Position numbers and translations under genes: made by a program. DNA of 64,000 nt from Eurosta solidaginis (Eukaryota; Arthropoda; Insecta; Diptera; Tephritidae). Positions within the stretch are counted from its first letter, which is position 1, and each line of letters begins with the position of its first letter. The DNA lies in the NCBI RefSeq assembly GCF_040869045.1, contig NC_090321.1:78711183-78775182 (forward strand). Direction: 5' to 3'. Below are positions 9,490 to 20,463 of this stretch, in pieces. The notes under the pieces are model-generated. The model ran no database searches. It was not told where the DNA came from and saw only the letters and a list, made by a program, of their open reading frames with translations.

Positions 9490-12433
9490 TTAAATTAGAT
9501 AGGCAAGTATTGCATTACGTATAGTGGCAAAAGTACATTCAAGGCTGATGCAGCTATACAAGTCATTGTATTGCGCGCACCAGATAAGAAGAGGATTATT
9601 TTTAGCAAAGTTTCGTCGACAAAGGGGTAAATAGAAAGGAACGTAGTGTCTGGATACTCTAGGGGGAACCGCAAAAAACAAGCGGCTGAGGAGGTCCGCG
9701 GAATCAATTTCTCCAATAATGAGCTTATGGATGAACAATACCCCCAATAATATTCTCCGATTTTCCAGAGTGGGTAAGTTAATAAGAAGAAGTCTACTTC
9801 TGTATGGAGGAAGGTGGAGACTTGAGTCCCAATTAAGGCCGCGCAATGCAAATATCAAAAATTGCTTTTGAACTGACTCAAGACGCTTTATATGCTTTTG
9901 AGAAACAGGGGACCAAACGCATGAGCAATACTCGAGTATTGGACGAACCAGCGATGTGTAAAGAACCTTAGTGAGGTACGGATCATCGAACTCTTTAGCC
10001 CAGCTTTTAACAAATCCAAGTAAACCCAAAGCTTTGTTGGCTATAGATGAAATATGCATGTTAAAATTCAATTTCGGATCAAAAAGGACACCTAGATCAT
10101 TTGCAATAGATATACGCTCCAAAGGCGTACCATCTATTACATAAGATTTCAATGCTGGCTTCACTCGGTGAAATGTCATATGCTTACATTTAGAGCAATT
10201 TAAAGCTAGTAAATTTGTTGTGCACCAACATTGGAACGAGTCCAAGTCGGCCTGAAGAAGATCCAAGGAACTCAAATCGGTAGGACAGTAAGTGTAGCAA
10301 AGTTTTACATCATCCGCATACATTATAGTATGGGAATATAATATTGTCTGTGGCAAGTCATTAATGAAAAGGGCAAAGAGCAAAGGGCCTAGATGACTTC
10401 CCTGGGGTACGCCGGAGGAAAGTCCGAACGATTCCGACAGATTGCACTTGAACAGAACTTTTTGGGTCCGGTTAGAAAGATAGCTTTTCAGCCACATTAA
10501 TAGGTGAAACGGAAAGCCCAGTAAATCAAGCTTATGAATAAGCAACTCATGGTTGACGGTATCAAATGCTTTGCTGAAGTCCGTGTAGATGACATCCGTT
10601 TGCTTGTTCGCTAAAAATCCTTCCATAACTATAGAGGTGAATACAAGCAAACTTGTAGTGGTTGACCTTTGACGAATAAAACCGTGTTGGCATGCGGATA
10701 AAAGACTAGAACACTGATATTGCAGTTGACTGGTGACAATCTGTTCAAAGATTTTAGGAATGACTGAAAGTTTAGCAACACCCCTGTAGTTTTCAACTTT
10801 TGACCTACTACCTTTTTTATGCAGGGGTATAATAAAATACTGTTTCCAAAGTGCCGGGAATGACGCAGAGCCCAGAGATAGCTCAAATAATTTTAAAATA
10901 GGCTCAAAGATGTTTTCGGCGCAGTACCTAAGCACGCAACAAGGAACACCGTCCGGTCCCGGAGAAAAGGTGGGATTCAAAGATTGAAGACTCTGAAGAA
11001 CAATATTACCATCAATAGCAGGATTCCTAATGTAATTTGAGCTATCTAAGGATATTGACCGGAATGAAAACCACTGGATGAATACGTGGACTTAAAGAAC
11101 TCAGAAAACAGTTCAGCAACGTCGTCATCAGTGCAAGCTTTTTTACCTCCAAAGGTTAATGAGGAAGGATACCCAGAAGTTTTCCGCTTTGAATTTACGA
11201 AACTGTAAAACTTTTTTGGATTTCTAAAAAATTGGGCTTTACAACAACTCAAGTAATTTTTATAACAAAGCTGATTAAGACGGTGAAATTTAGAACGAGC
11301 TATTAGATATTTAGAGAGGTATGCAGATGCTCCAGATTTCTTGAACCTCTTATAAAGCCTAGATTTAATGTTATTAAGTCTGATAAGTTGCCTTGAAAAC
11401 CAAGGGGGCTTATTCGAACATAGGGTATAGCGAGTAGGAATGCAGGTATCAAAGAAGCCATCAAGCGTACTGTAAAATATAGAGATAGCCGAATCGACAT
11501 CAGTGCAAGCAGAGCAGAGCAAGCCGACCAATCATGGGAAGCCAACAGATCATTGAGCATAATGAAATTCACTTTGTAGAAGCATCTAGATCGGGGACGA
11601 GACTGTACTTGAATCCTACGGGGTAGGCTTATATTAAGTGATATCTCTAGCGTAGGGTGAAGAGGGTCTTCTGGAAGGGATAAAGGTGGTATTCGCGTAA
11701 GGGCAGTACCCACCGAGCCATCCACAAATACTAAATCCAGCATTTTATTTCCACTATTTGGAACATTGTTAATCTGTAAAAGAGATGAGTTTAACAAGCA
11801 ATTGAGAAACTCATGTTGAGCAGTGGGAGTTAAAAAGTTTGAATCACTTATATTAACCCAACTAACTGTTGGCAAGTTAAAGTCACCAACAACAACAAGT
11901 CGATCGTTATCTCCCAACTGCGAATGCAAATCACAGATGGCAGCGCTATGACTAGCATAAACATCCATATCCGAACGAGGTGGTATATACGAACAGCAAA
12001 CAATTACGCTATAGCTACCGAATGAAAGCCTAACTGCTATGATTTCGATATGAGAGATATTGTTCAGCGAAATCAACTCAGACGATAGGTTAGATTCAAC
12101 CACAATAAGGACACCTCCCGCTCTAGAGATGCGATCACGCCGATAAACAGCACATTTATTTGAAAAAACCTCAGAATTGTAATTATCAGGCTTTAGCCAG
12201 GTCTCCGTAAAAGCTACAACTTGTGCAGAAAAGTTGAAAGAATTAAGGAAGAATGGAACAAGTTTTGATCGTAAACCACGAACATTTTGGTAATTAATGA
12301 GAAGACGGGACAGATCAGCAATTACCTTTGTGTTGTTATTACTGTGTTCGTCATACCGTTTTTTGGCTGTAATAAAACAGGTTCGGCCCTCGCCTTTCTC
12401 GTGAACAAGTGAACCACAGTATGCTTGGGCCAA
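9490..12433 (-). pseudogene. LINE ORF2: endonuclease and reverse transcriptase, frameshifted
   Basis: Three minus-strand pieces in different frames make up one ORF2. Positions 12433-11547 carry an exonuclease-endonuclease-phosphatase type endonuclease (NVRGLRSK, FTETWLKP, VVGDFNLP, LDLVF). Positions 11531-11046 carry the linker before RT (PWFSRQLIRL, KKFYSFVNSK). Positions 10980-9490 carry reverse transcriptase (PGPDGVP, FSKAFDTVNHELL, SGVPQGSHLGPLLF, YADDVKL) with the thumb and a C-terminal part. At least two frame changes, near 11540 and 11000-11040, break it. The catalytic YADD is retained. Function when intact: nicking of target DNA and target-primed reverse transcription. Confidence 0.8.
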
Positions 12434-13481
12434 AAAGAGGAATCAAGTACCTTATCGAAATATTCATCTGAAAGGGATATTTTAAATGAGGAGATGTCTC
12501 TCTCATATTTAAAGTTAAATTTATACACATTGATGTTACTAGTGGGTGCAACACCAAGTTTAGAGCAAACGTAATGAGCAGTGTCATTTTCGGTAAGCGA
12601 GGCGTGTAATCGGGACACACATACAGCCCTACGAGGTGGCACGGCAGTCACCTGCAAAGGAGTAGCGGATAGCGCACCAGAGAGCTGGGAAGGTGCGGCC
12701 GTTATAGCGTTGGTTATCGAGCCCGTACTATTTTTTCAGGTACACTTGTATCGTTAGCAACAACCCCAGTATCGGTAACTGTTATTGTTGGAGCTAAAGA
12801 TACCGGTGGAGGTGTAGGATGAATTGGGGAGTCCAGCGAAATCAACATTGGTGACGTAGAACAAACAGCCGCAAAGGTACCACTATTAGTTCGTGCATCG
12901 TTTAATTTGCCAGAGATCGTCTCACTGGAAGTCTCGACACAACCTTGCGGAGATTCTTGTGGAGATTCCTGAGCTGCATTGTTCATAACGTCTTTGGTAA
13001 GCCTGTTCGTATCAGTCAACGCGGTTGAAGGGACATTCGTAGGAGGACAGCTTTGCCCCTGACTCGAAGACAAGTTGGAGTTATTGTTGGGCATACATTT
13101 CTTACGTTTTGGGGATTCAGATATCACTTTCAATTTTTTAAAGTGAGCCTCCATCGTTTTGAATCTTTCGTTAAGGTCACGAAACCCAATAAAAATGTTG
13201 TTGAACTCTTTCTGAGTTTGCCTCATAAAAGCTCGCATGTCATTTTCTACGAAACGACTATCATGACATGTCCAGTTCAGTCCAATTTTGCTGGATATTA
13301 GGTCAACCACCCGACCACCTATGTGAGAGAAACCGGCACAGATAACATGAGCCATATTATCACAGAGCCAACAACAAACATAAGTATCACCACGGGAAAT
13401 TTTCTTTTGATCGGTGTACTTCGTGACACAGCAATCCAACATAATTGCAAAGTTAAACAAACCCAAAAGAAAAATAGGCAA
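12322..13481 (-). pseudogene. LINE ORF1 with PHD-like zinc finger, frameshifted
   Basis: The first piece (13481-12714, 255 aa) has a cysteine/histidine array, CC near residue 17 then CCWLCDNMAHVICAG and WTCHDSR, in a PHD-like spacing. A short coiled coil and a Ser/Pro/Thr-rich linker follow. A frame change near 12700 leads to a second piece (12657-12322) with VCVSRLHASLTENDT and a mixed alpha/beta C-terminus, as in CR1-group ORF1 proteins that bind nucleic acid. It overlaps ORF2 by about 110 bp. The start could be the ATG at 13481 or one 14 codons later. Confidence 0.65.
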
Positions 13482-15322
13482 AAGAAACTATGAGTATGGG
13501 ATAAATTGAACAGCTGTTCAAAAATTATGGGCGATAGTTATTTTGGAGCACTGGATGCAAATCGCAAGACAGCGTATAGCCAAAATAGCTAGCAGCGAAC
13601 ACAACACAAAGCAAAAAGGGCACACAATGACTTGCTAATAGCAAAGAGGATAGATATATAAGAGGCGTCAATCGTCAAAAAGTAGCGAATTTGCTCGCTG
13701 GAACGAAGCAACGAATGTTGACTGAGACATAGTCGGCCAGTTGTTGCCCATTTATATTCGTATTTCATTTTACTCATTTGTGGTGTATTTTCTCGGCGGC
13801 CATTATGAATGTGGGGAAATATGCCAAAATGAAATGAGTATCCATATTTACTTGAGCTCTTTGCAGATTTTGAGTTTTTGTGTATTTGCAGCAAATTGCA
13901 GAAATTTTGCTTATTTGTTTACAAACAAAAACCTATTCATATAACCAAAATATGCCCTTTCATGAAATGTATGTAAATTAATCATACATTTATGAATTAT
14001 CCCATCCCCTTTTGTTAATAAATTAAAATGTTAGGAAAATGTATGCAAATAGTGTTTTGCCGACGGCATTTGCACACTAGGAATTTTTGTGCAAACGAAA
14101 ACCATTGCATATTCATAAAACGTTAATTTAGTTATTATTTGAACTATGGGTGGGAGGGGAGGTATCTATAAAGAAATTTCCTAAAACATTTTATATGTGT
14201 TATTCAGTACAATGATGTAAGTACCTATGTACTTGAATATTCTCAAAGGCAGGTTTGATAAGCCAAGTCAAACTTAAATACATTTGACCTGCCTCAAATC
14301 AACCCTTAAATATGTAAATAAGACCAACAATACACAAAAGACATGTGCATGTTGATCAGATGTTGAGCATTGTATCATTGAATATATATATATGAAAATA
14401 CAAACCAAAGCAAAAAAGTACAATTGTACATACATATATACATATTCAATAATACTCCAATTAAAGGCAGACATGTATAAAAACCTTGGTCGCTTTTATG
14501 CTGTGGCAGTGTCTTAAGATATTAATAAAACAACTTGCCGCTTTACGCGTTATGAAGCGACCAAATCAATTATGGCAATCCGCGTATACGGCCATGTATA
14601 TGTAAATATCAATGCTCGTGGCAATTAGCCGACGAAATACAATAGGCACGAGCCAAATTATGTGTCGTCGGTGGTTAAAAGTGTTGCCGTTTATACTTTT
14701 AACAACTCATAGCTAAAAGGGGAATTTATTATAAAATTAAAATAAACGAATTTATTGCTCTTTTGCGAAATAATGTTATATTTCTTCGCAAAATTTCTTT
14801 CATTCATTTCGCCGCTCCCATATATTAATTTGTATCTATGAAAATAATGTAAAATTCTTACTTTGTACTGACATGTGATAAACAAGTCAGCATATACAGT
14901 ATGACGTCACAGTGCGAATTCGGGCCAGAAACGGGTAAAACACCATTCTTATGTAGCAATTGCAACACAGTTGCTGCAAATTTGGCTGCGTGACTGCGCG
15001 AACAATTTTTCGGCAGAATATGATAGGGGATTTCAAATAGCAAATAAAAATGTCCATAAGCTGTGACAACTCGGCAATTCAGGATATGGGAAAATTATTT
15101 GCAATAATTTATATGAACAATGGATGGAAATTTTTAGATTATATTGCTAATATGTTAGTGGACATTTACTAGGCAATATCTGTGCATGTTTATTTGCATT
15201 TTTTACTACCATATTAGTACTTTCATACAGGCTTATAAATAGTTTGGTATTATTTTAAAGGAAAAGTGCGGGGTTATGAAAGTAGTTATGCTCGTCATAA
15301 TTAATACGGGAAAATTTTAGAA

Positions 15323-16699
15323 TAGCACCCCCCGAGTTCGGGGTTAAACTTGGTATCAAATGAAAGAGGGAGTTCTCCCGATCACAAATATATATAACTT
15401 AAAGTGCGCAGACTTATAGTTTACGAGTTATTTGATGTTAAAGTTTGCAAATTTAGCAAATTTCTATAGCACTTTCAGTTACAATTTACACATCTTTCAA
15501 AACCTTTATGCACATAACTATCTATGTAAATTGGCAACGATACACTTAAATTTCATTTTAGTATATTTCACATATAATTCTTGCATTGTTTTTGCTTAAT
15601 ATAAAAGTTTTTATTAAATCAATCGCGCTTTTGTAGCAACATTCACATTTATGTATATATATATTTTATTGATGACAATACAAAGCTGTGCTGCCACATC
15701 TAAAAAACGGAACAAGTGCAGAATCGAAAAATAACTTATAAAGATATCTTTCATCTGATATATATATATCTTTAACTTTTCTAGTCTTTATTTACCAAAA
15801 ATTTGAAAAAGCTCTTTTTTGCATTCGTTAACGAGCTGATATTGCCTTATAACTCTTATGTTTATTGTTATGTTAGCCGATCCAACAACGGCTGCGCCAT
15901 GCACAGTAATTCTGCGTAGAACACCTTTCCGCGTAGGCGGCCTTCGGCCGCGCTTGTTTAAAATAACCCTGGGCTACGCCATGCCAAGTCCGGGTGTGTG
16001 GTATAACCGTGGCTACCGCCACGGTGATGTCCTTCCGCATATTACCTTATAACTCTTATGTTTATTGTTATCTTAGCCGATCCAACACCGGCTGCGCCAT
16101 GCACAGTAATTCTGCGTAGAACACCTTTCCGCGTAGGCGGCCTTCGGCCGCGCTTATTTAAAATAACCCTGGGCTACGCCATGCCAAGTCCGGGTGCGTG
16201 GTATAACCGTGGCTACCGCCACGGTGATGTCCTTCCGCATAGTAGTAAAAATATATATTTTCCTCTTTCTTTATTAACTGAAAGGTGGCACGTTAATATT
16301 TATATTTGTTTTTTCTTTGTTGATGTGGCAGCACAGCTTTGTAATGTCATCGATAAAATATATACATACATAAATGTGAATGTTGCTACAAAAGCGCGAT
16401 TTATTTAATAAAAACATTTAAATTAAGTAAAAACAATGCAAGAATTATATGTGAAATATACTAAAATGAAATTTAAGTGTATCGTTGCCAATTTATATAG
16501 ATATTTATGAGCATAAAGGTTTTGAAAGATGTGTAAATTGTAAGTGAGAGTGCTATAGAAATTTGCTAAATTTGCAAACTTTAACATTAAATAACTCGTA
16601 AACTATAAGTCTGCGCACTTTAAGTTATATATATTTGTGATCGGGAGAACTCCCTCTTTCATTTGATACCAAGTTTAACGCCGAACTCGGGGGGTGCTA
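15323..16699. repeat. Foldback with 378-bp inverted arms
   Basis: Arms 15323-15701 and 16323-16699 are inverted copies with small differences. The outer ends read TAGCACCCCCCGAGTTCGG and its complement; the inner ends read GCTGTGCTGCCACA and its complement. The 620-bp loop holds a 200-bp direct duplication. It may be a separate foldback transposon nested in the larger TIR element. No clear target duplication. Confidence 0.8.
15841..16240. repeat. Two exact-length 200-bp tandem units, GC-rich and hairpin-prone
   Basis: Units 15841-16040 and 16041-16240 differ at about five positions. The core is much richer in G+C than its surroundings and contains short inverted repeats such as GCGGCCTTCGGCCGC and CGTGGCTACCGCCACG. 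Each unit has an open frame starting MFIVMLADPT that repeats in the second copy. I do not recognise the protein, and the frame may be open only because of GC content. Confidence 0.85.
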
Positions 16700-17816
16700 A
16701 ACTAAATCGCTGCCATTAATACCCCCAATATGCATTGAAGTTGGAATTTATAAAATCGCAAAAATTTGTCTTTTGACGATTTCATCAAATGCCATGTTGC
16801 CAAATTGCAAAATTCTATCATCAATTTGGACAAATTAAGAAGAAGCATTTATGAATGAAAAATCAAGAGGAAGCTAGTTTTCAGGATTTTGCGATGTACA
16901 TACAAAACATGAGCATACATATGTACATATGCATGTGTGCTTGTGCGTATGGTTGGTTGAAGGGAATTTTGTTTTATTTTTCAACATGCGAATATAAAAA
17001 TATTTCTTAGCTTACATATGAACATAGATTTGTACATATGCTTGTGCGTAAGAATAATTTTTGTTGGAAGTGGTTGATTGAAACAAAGTTTGTCTTTTAT
17101 TTGAACATGTGAATGTACAAACATTTGTTAGCTTATGCTTAGAGCAAATTTAATTATTTTATTTATTTAATTATTTAACAAACTGTTTTACAATGTTGTT
17201 TTCAAAATTCATATACATTTATATATAAATGAACTGCTTTTAAAACACAAGTTCAATTTATTGATAAAAGTATACTTATTTTGTTATCAATGTTATCACT
17301 GTTATCACTCACAAAACACAACCCTTGGCTTTTGCATATTTATGACACACATAATTACATATATACATACGTGTGCCACATGCCACACACAATGTCTTTG
17401 CACAAATTTCACTTCACTTCACTTATGTAGTTTTTTACACTTTTTAACCACTTCACTGCACTGAACACAATTATTATTAAAATAGTAAACATTTTTAACA
17501 CAATTTAACACTTTATTTTAGAGATTTACACAATTTTTCACTTTTTCACTGTATTATTGTTTTCATTTTTACTTTGTTTTGGCTGCTTTGACATTTTGCA
17601 GAAGTTGCAGCCACACTCAACCAAAACTCAACTTCCACTCAGTCAATTTTTATTTCCCCACACCTCGCTGTCAAATTGCGGACAAGATGTGAAGGCAACT
17701 GGCCGACTATCTCTCGGTTAACATCGAGTAAAATTTCTTTCAGCGATCAAAAATTTCTGAAAAGAAACGAATAGCCGATTGACGTCTCTTATTATATCTA
17801 TCCTCTTTGCTAATAG

Positions 17817-18081
17817 CAGCTACCAACAAAAAGGTATGCAGTTATCACAAATTTTTGTGAAAATCTATGATATATGAACACACAGAATGTTTAAATTGCA
17901 CAAAAAGCCACTATGTATATTGCACTGTGTAAAGATTTAATACCAAATTAAACTTATAAACTGTTTTCTATTATATGAATAAATATTTATAAATGATAAA
18001 ACTTGTTTACAAAGTAAAAAGAATAACAATTCGAAGAGCGATGAAAAACACGTCCGCGCACGGCAAGGTTACCAGATTATA
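17817..18081. other. Short non-coding gap between elements
   Basis: AT-rich sequence with no recognised feature between the TIR element and the BEL/Pao LTR. Confidence 0.4.
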
Positions 18082-18440
18082 TAAACAAATTTTCAACGCA
18101 AGGCGAGCAATATTGTCTTGAAACTCATCTCGGTAATTTAGTGAAAACCAATGTATGACTTTAGCATTCGTCTAAACAAGAAATAAGTAAAACAAAGATG
18201 AAAACACGGAAGCACACCAAATTTTGCTTATAACATTAGATTTCAAGCAACGTGACTGAAGCACCAGCAGCAACAGCAAAGTCCACAACAGCTAATACAA
18301 TTGGAACCATCCATTACTGCTGTCGCCGACATCGCCACCATCTCATTGCCATCACCGTCAGCTCCTCGCAATCTCCGCAGTCGCGGCAGGAACGTCGGGA
18401 CAACAGGTGAGTGTTGTATCATCCATCCTAGTGTAACTAA
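18082..18440 (+). repeat. Candidate 5' LTR of the BEL/Pao element
   Basis: Begins TAAACAAATTTTCAACGC and ends AGTGTAACTAA, immediately before the primer-binding-like site. It contains CAACAG|GTGAGT, a strong splice-donor-like sequence near 18405, also present in the second copy. Could alternatively be a dispersed repeat flanking the element. Confidence 0.6.
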
Positions 18441-18450
18441 TGGTCCTTCG
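18441..18450 (+). promoter_or_regulatory. Primer-binding site, tRNA-Tyr-like
   Basis: TGGTCCTTCG directly abuts the candidate LTR. It is the complement of a CGAAGGACCA tRNA 3' end, which I associate with tRNA-Tyr. Only 10 bases match; the next bases diverge. Confidence 0.5.
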
Positions 18451-18550
18451 TCGCCTTTGACGGAACCAGCCCCCTTAAAAAAATAATAATACTCCTCAAA
18501 GTATATCCCCAATTAAAATTTGGCGATTCCCAAGAGCTATATATATAGAT

Positions 18551-18600
18551 TTTCCCGCCATTTACATAAATTTCCCGCCAAAAAATACACTTTCCCGCCA
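18551..18600 (+). promoter_or_regulatory. Three TTTCCCGCCA sites at exact 20-bp spacing
   Basis: Copies at 18551-18560, 18571-18580 and 18591-18600, with different A/T-rich spacers. The sequence contains the E2F-type core TTTCCCGC. Two helical turns between copies would place all three on one DNA face. A TATA-rich run (18605-18630) follows. The position is the untranslated leader between LTR and gag. Function is inference. Confidence 0.5.
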
Positions 18601-18960
18601 GAAAAATATATACATATATACATATCGCGGTGGAGTACAGACCCAGCAAATCCCACTCATACTTTTACAAAATTAACTTGTGTCCCTTGCGGTATAACAT
18701 AAATACATATCCCCACATCAGTATTACTCTGGATACCCAGCAGCAAATTCGGCCACATTCTCATAGTTTAAATTACCCAGCAGTAAAATCTGCCCAACTG
18801 GTCCCAGACTAATCCCAATTGAGTCTAACTGGTCCTAGCCGACTACACTCTCGACCAATAGGAAAACTTATCCCTTCGGTTTTCCCATAGAAATAAACAC
18901 TCGGCAATCTCCAAAATAACAAAAATTGCTAAAATAAAATTAAGCAAGTCCCTCTTTAGA

Positions 18961-20463
18961 ATGACTACCGTGGTCGAAAATAAATTTATATCTGAAACGG
19001 ATCTCTTTTCGGATTACTGCGCTCGGTTCGGCACAACCGAGATCCAAGATAACACCGAGGCATCCCTAAAAATAAAAGATAAAAATATCGATGTGTTCTG
19101 GGAACGGGTACAAAGCGCATATGACGCCGTCGTAGAGTCAGATGACAACGAACTTCCCGACGACTTTAAGGCCTCAGCCTTCAATAAATACCGCGCCTGC
19201 CTTATAGCATACGAAGACACAAAGGCAAGAATAGGCGATCAGCTCCAGCTAAGGGTACTAAGCAATCCCGTCCCCGCTACAACTACCACTCCCCGAGAAA
19301 ATTCCGGGATGCACCTCAAAGTACCCGCCTGTGACACCGAAGTCTTTTACGGGAGTTATGATCAATGGCCGTCCTTCCGTGACATGTTCACGGCGGTCTA
19401 TATCAACCACCCCAAACTCTCGAGCGCCCAAAAACTGTACCACCTCAGGTACAAGACCCAAGGAAAAGCCGGCCAGATAGTAAAGCAATTTCCACTGAGT
19501 GATGACAACTTTGCTCTGGCTTGGGAAGCTCTTAAATCCCGTTACGAAAATAAAAGAGTCCTGGTCGACAATCAAATAAAAGTCCTCATGAACCTCAAGC
19601 CCATTCCGACTGAAAACAGCGAAGACATTCAGCGACTGCAATCCTCCGTTAATAACTGTCTCCAGATATTAGCAACCCAACAAGTCTCGACAGATAGTTG
19701 GTACCCCATATTAATATATCTGGTAACCTCAAAACTGCCGGAAAATACGGTTGCGCTTTGGGAGCAATCCTTAAGCTCTAGAAGAGACCTACCGAGCTGG
19801 CCCCAAATGGATCAGTTTCTGACTACTCGCTACGAGATAGTGGAAAGGGTGGATCAATGGCGACCAGCCAAATCCCGATATAATCCACCCTCCACCAATT
19901 TCTCAAAGCCTCCCTCAAGTCAAAACAATCCCCAGTTCAGGCAGGCTCAAACCCCTAACCAAAACCGCAACCCCCCGCAGAACAACAACTACTCCCAAAA
20001 TCGTACAAATGCTCATGTGGCCGAGCATCAAAAAGCATACGCCTGCAGAATGTGCAAGCAGAACTCCCACACGCTACAAAGCCGCTTGCATTACAAAAAG
20101 CGGGCAATCCCTGAACGGAAAAAAATCGTGAAGGAAAACAATCTGTGCGAAAATAGTCTATCTCAAACCCACCTCTTAAAAGATTGCACAAGCACAAGAA
20201 CGTGTCTCTACTGCCAAGGTCGCCACAACTCCACCCTCCACGATACCGGAATATCACACCAAACCAATGGCCCTCGAAGAGCGGCAGCCCAAGTAGCAAC
20301 TAGTCAGGACGTTGCCAACCCAGATCCCAACGAGGAACTTCCCACCACCTCAAACGCTGCCCGCATCCAATCGTTGCATACAGAAAAGGATAGCAAGATT
20401 ATTCTCCCCACAGCGATAGTGTCCATAGAACACCGAGGGACTGCTTCAGGCTCAGAGCCTTAG
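18961..20463 (+). CDS. BEL/Pao Gag, 500 aa
   Basis: Residues about 115-260 match the BEL/Pao gag core (DUF1759 type: FYGSYDQWPSFRDMF, KLYHLRYKTQGKA). A Pro/Asn/Gln-rich linker follows at about 300-350. Residues about 360-430 hold the paired zinc-knuckle region (CRMCKQNSHTL, LKDCTSTRTCLYCQGRHNSTLH), although one expected CxxC appears as CENS. Start ATG at 18961 follows an A-rich leader. The frame ends at a TAG at the junction with protease, where a one-base change separates it from pol (GSEP-stop here versus LRALVDQGS in the next frame). Intact BEL elements often have one continuous gag-pol frame, so this stop is probably damage. Confidence 0.85.
   Translation: MTTVVENKFISETDLFSDYCARFGTTEIQDNTEASLKIKDKNIDVFWERVQSAYDAVVESDDNELPDDFKASAFNKYRACLIAYEDTKARIGDQLQLRVLSNPVPATTTTPRENSGMHLKVPACDTEVFYGSYDQWPSFRDMFTAVYINHPKLSSAQKLYHLRYKTQGKAGQIVKQFPLSDDNFALAWEALKSRYENKRVLVDNQIKVLMNLKPIPTENSEDIQRLQSSVNNCLQILATQQVSTDSWYPILIYLVTSKLPENTVALWEQSLSSRRDLPSWPQMDQFLTTRYEIVERVDQWRPAKSRYNPPSTNFSKPPSSQNNPQFRQAQTPNQNRNPPQNNNYSQNRTNAHVAEHQKAYACRMCKQNSHTLQSRLHYKKRAIPERKKIVKENNLCENSLSQTHLLKDCTSTRTCLYCQGRHNSTLHDTGISHQTNGPRRAAAQVATSQDVANPDPNEELPTTSNAARIQSLHTEKDSKIILPTAIVSIEHRGTASGSEP

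Larger units (their letters stand above)
9000..13600 (-). mobile_element. Decayed non-LTR retrotransposon (LINE), CR1/L2-group
   Basis: On the minus strand there are a 5' region, ORF1 with a PHD-like cysteine/histidine finger, an overlapping ORF2 with endonuclease and reverse transcriptase, and a roughly 490-bp 3' UTR with six palindromic motifs ending in a TTA-repeat tail. A PHD-type ORF1, an apurinic-type endonuclease and the RT signature YADDVKL fit the CR1/L2 group; the exact clade is inference. Both ORFs have frame breaks. The 5' limit is uncertain because another element begins at 13642. No target duplication was found. Confidence 0.75.
13642..17809. mobile_element. 4.2-kb non-autonomous TIR transposon carrying a foldback
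   Basis: Left end CAAAGAGGATAGATAT and its inverted match on the right share blocks over about 100 bp (AAGAGGCGTCAATCG versus AAGAGACGTCAATCG, CGAATGTTGAC versus CGATGTTAACC, GATAGTCGGCCAGTTG). The flanks share CTAATAG (13635-13641 and 17810-17816), extendable to the 8-bp GCTAATAG if the right end stops at 17808. A 7-8 bp duplication fits hAT or P, but the TIR sequence does not decide. No transposase is visible. The interior is AT-rich with TACATA repeats and a foldback at 15323-16699. Confidence 0.6.

Noticed and set aside
15858..16408. Gene encoding the repeated MFIVMLADPT protein
   Set aside because: The frame is duplicated with the 200-bp unit, has no recognisable domain and lies in the loop of a foldback. 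Not called as a gene.
18243..18512. Open frames and a splice-donor-like sequence in the 359-bp direct repeats, read as a duplicated host first exon
   Set aside because: The repeat borders and the adjoining tRNA-type primer-binding site fit LTRs better. The exon reading remains possible because TG...CA ends and a target duplication are missing.
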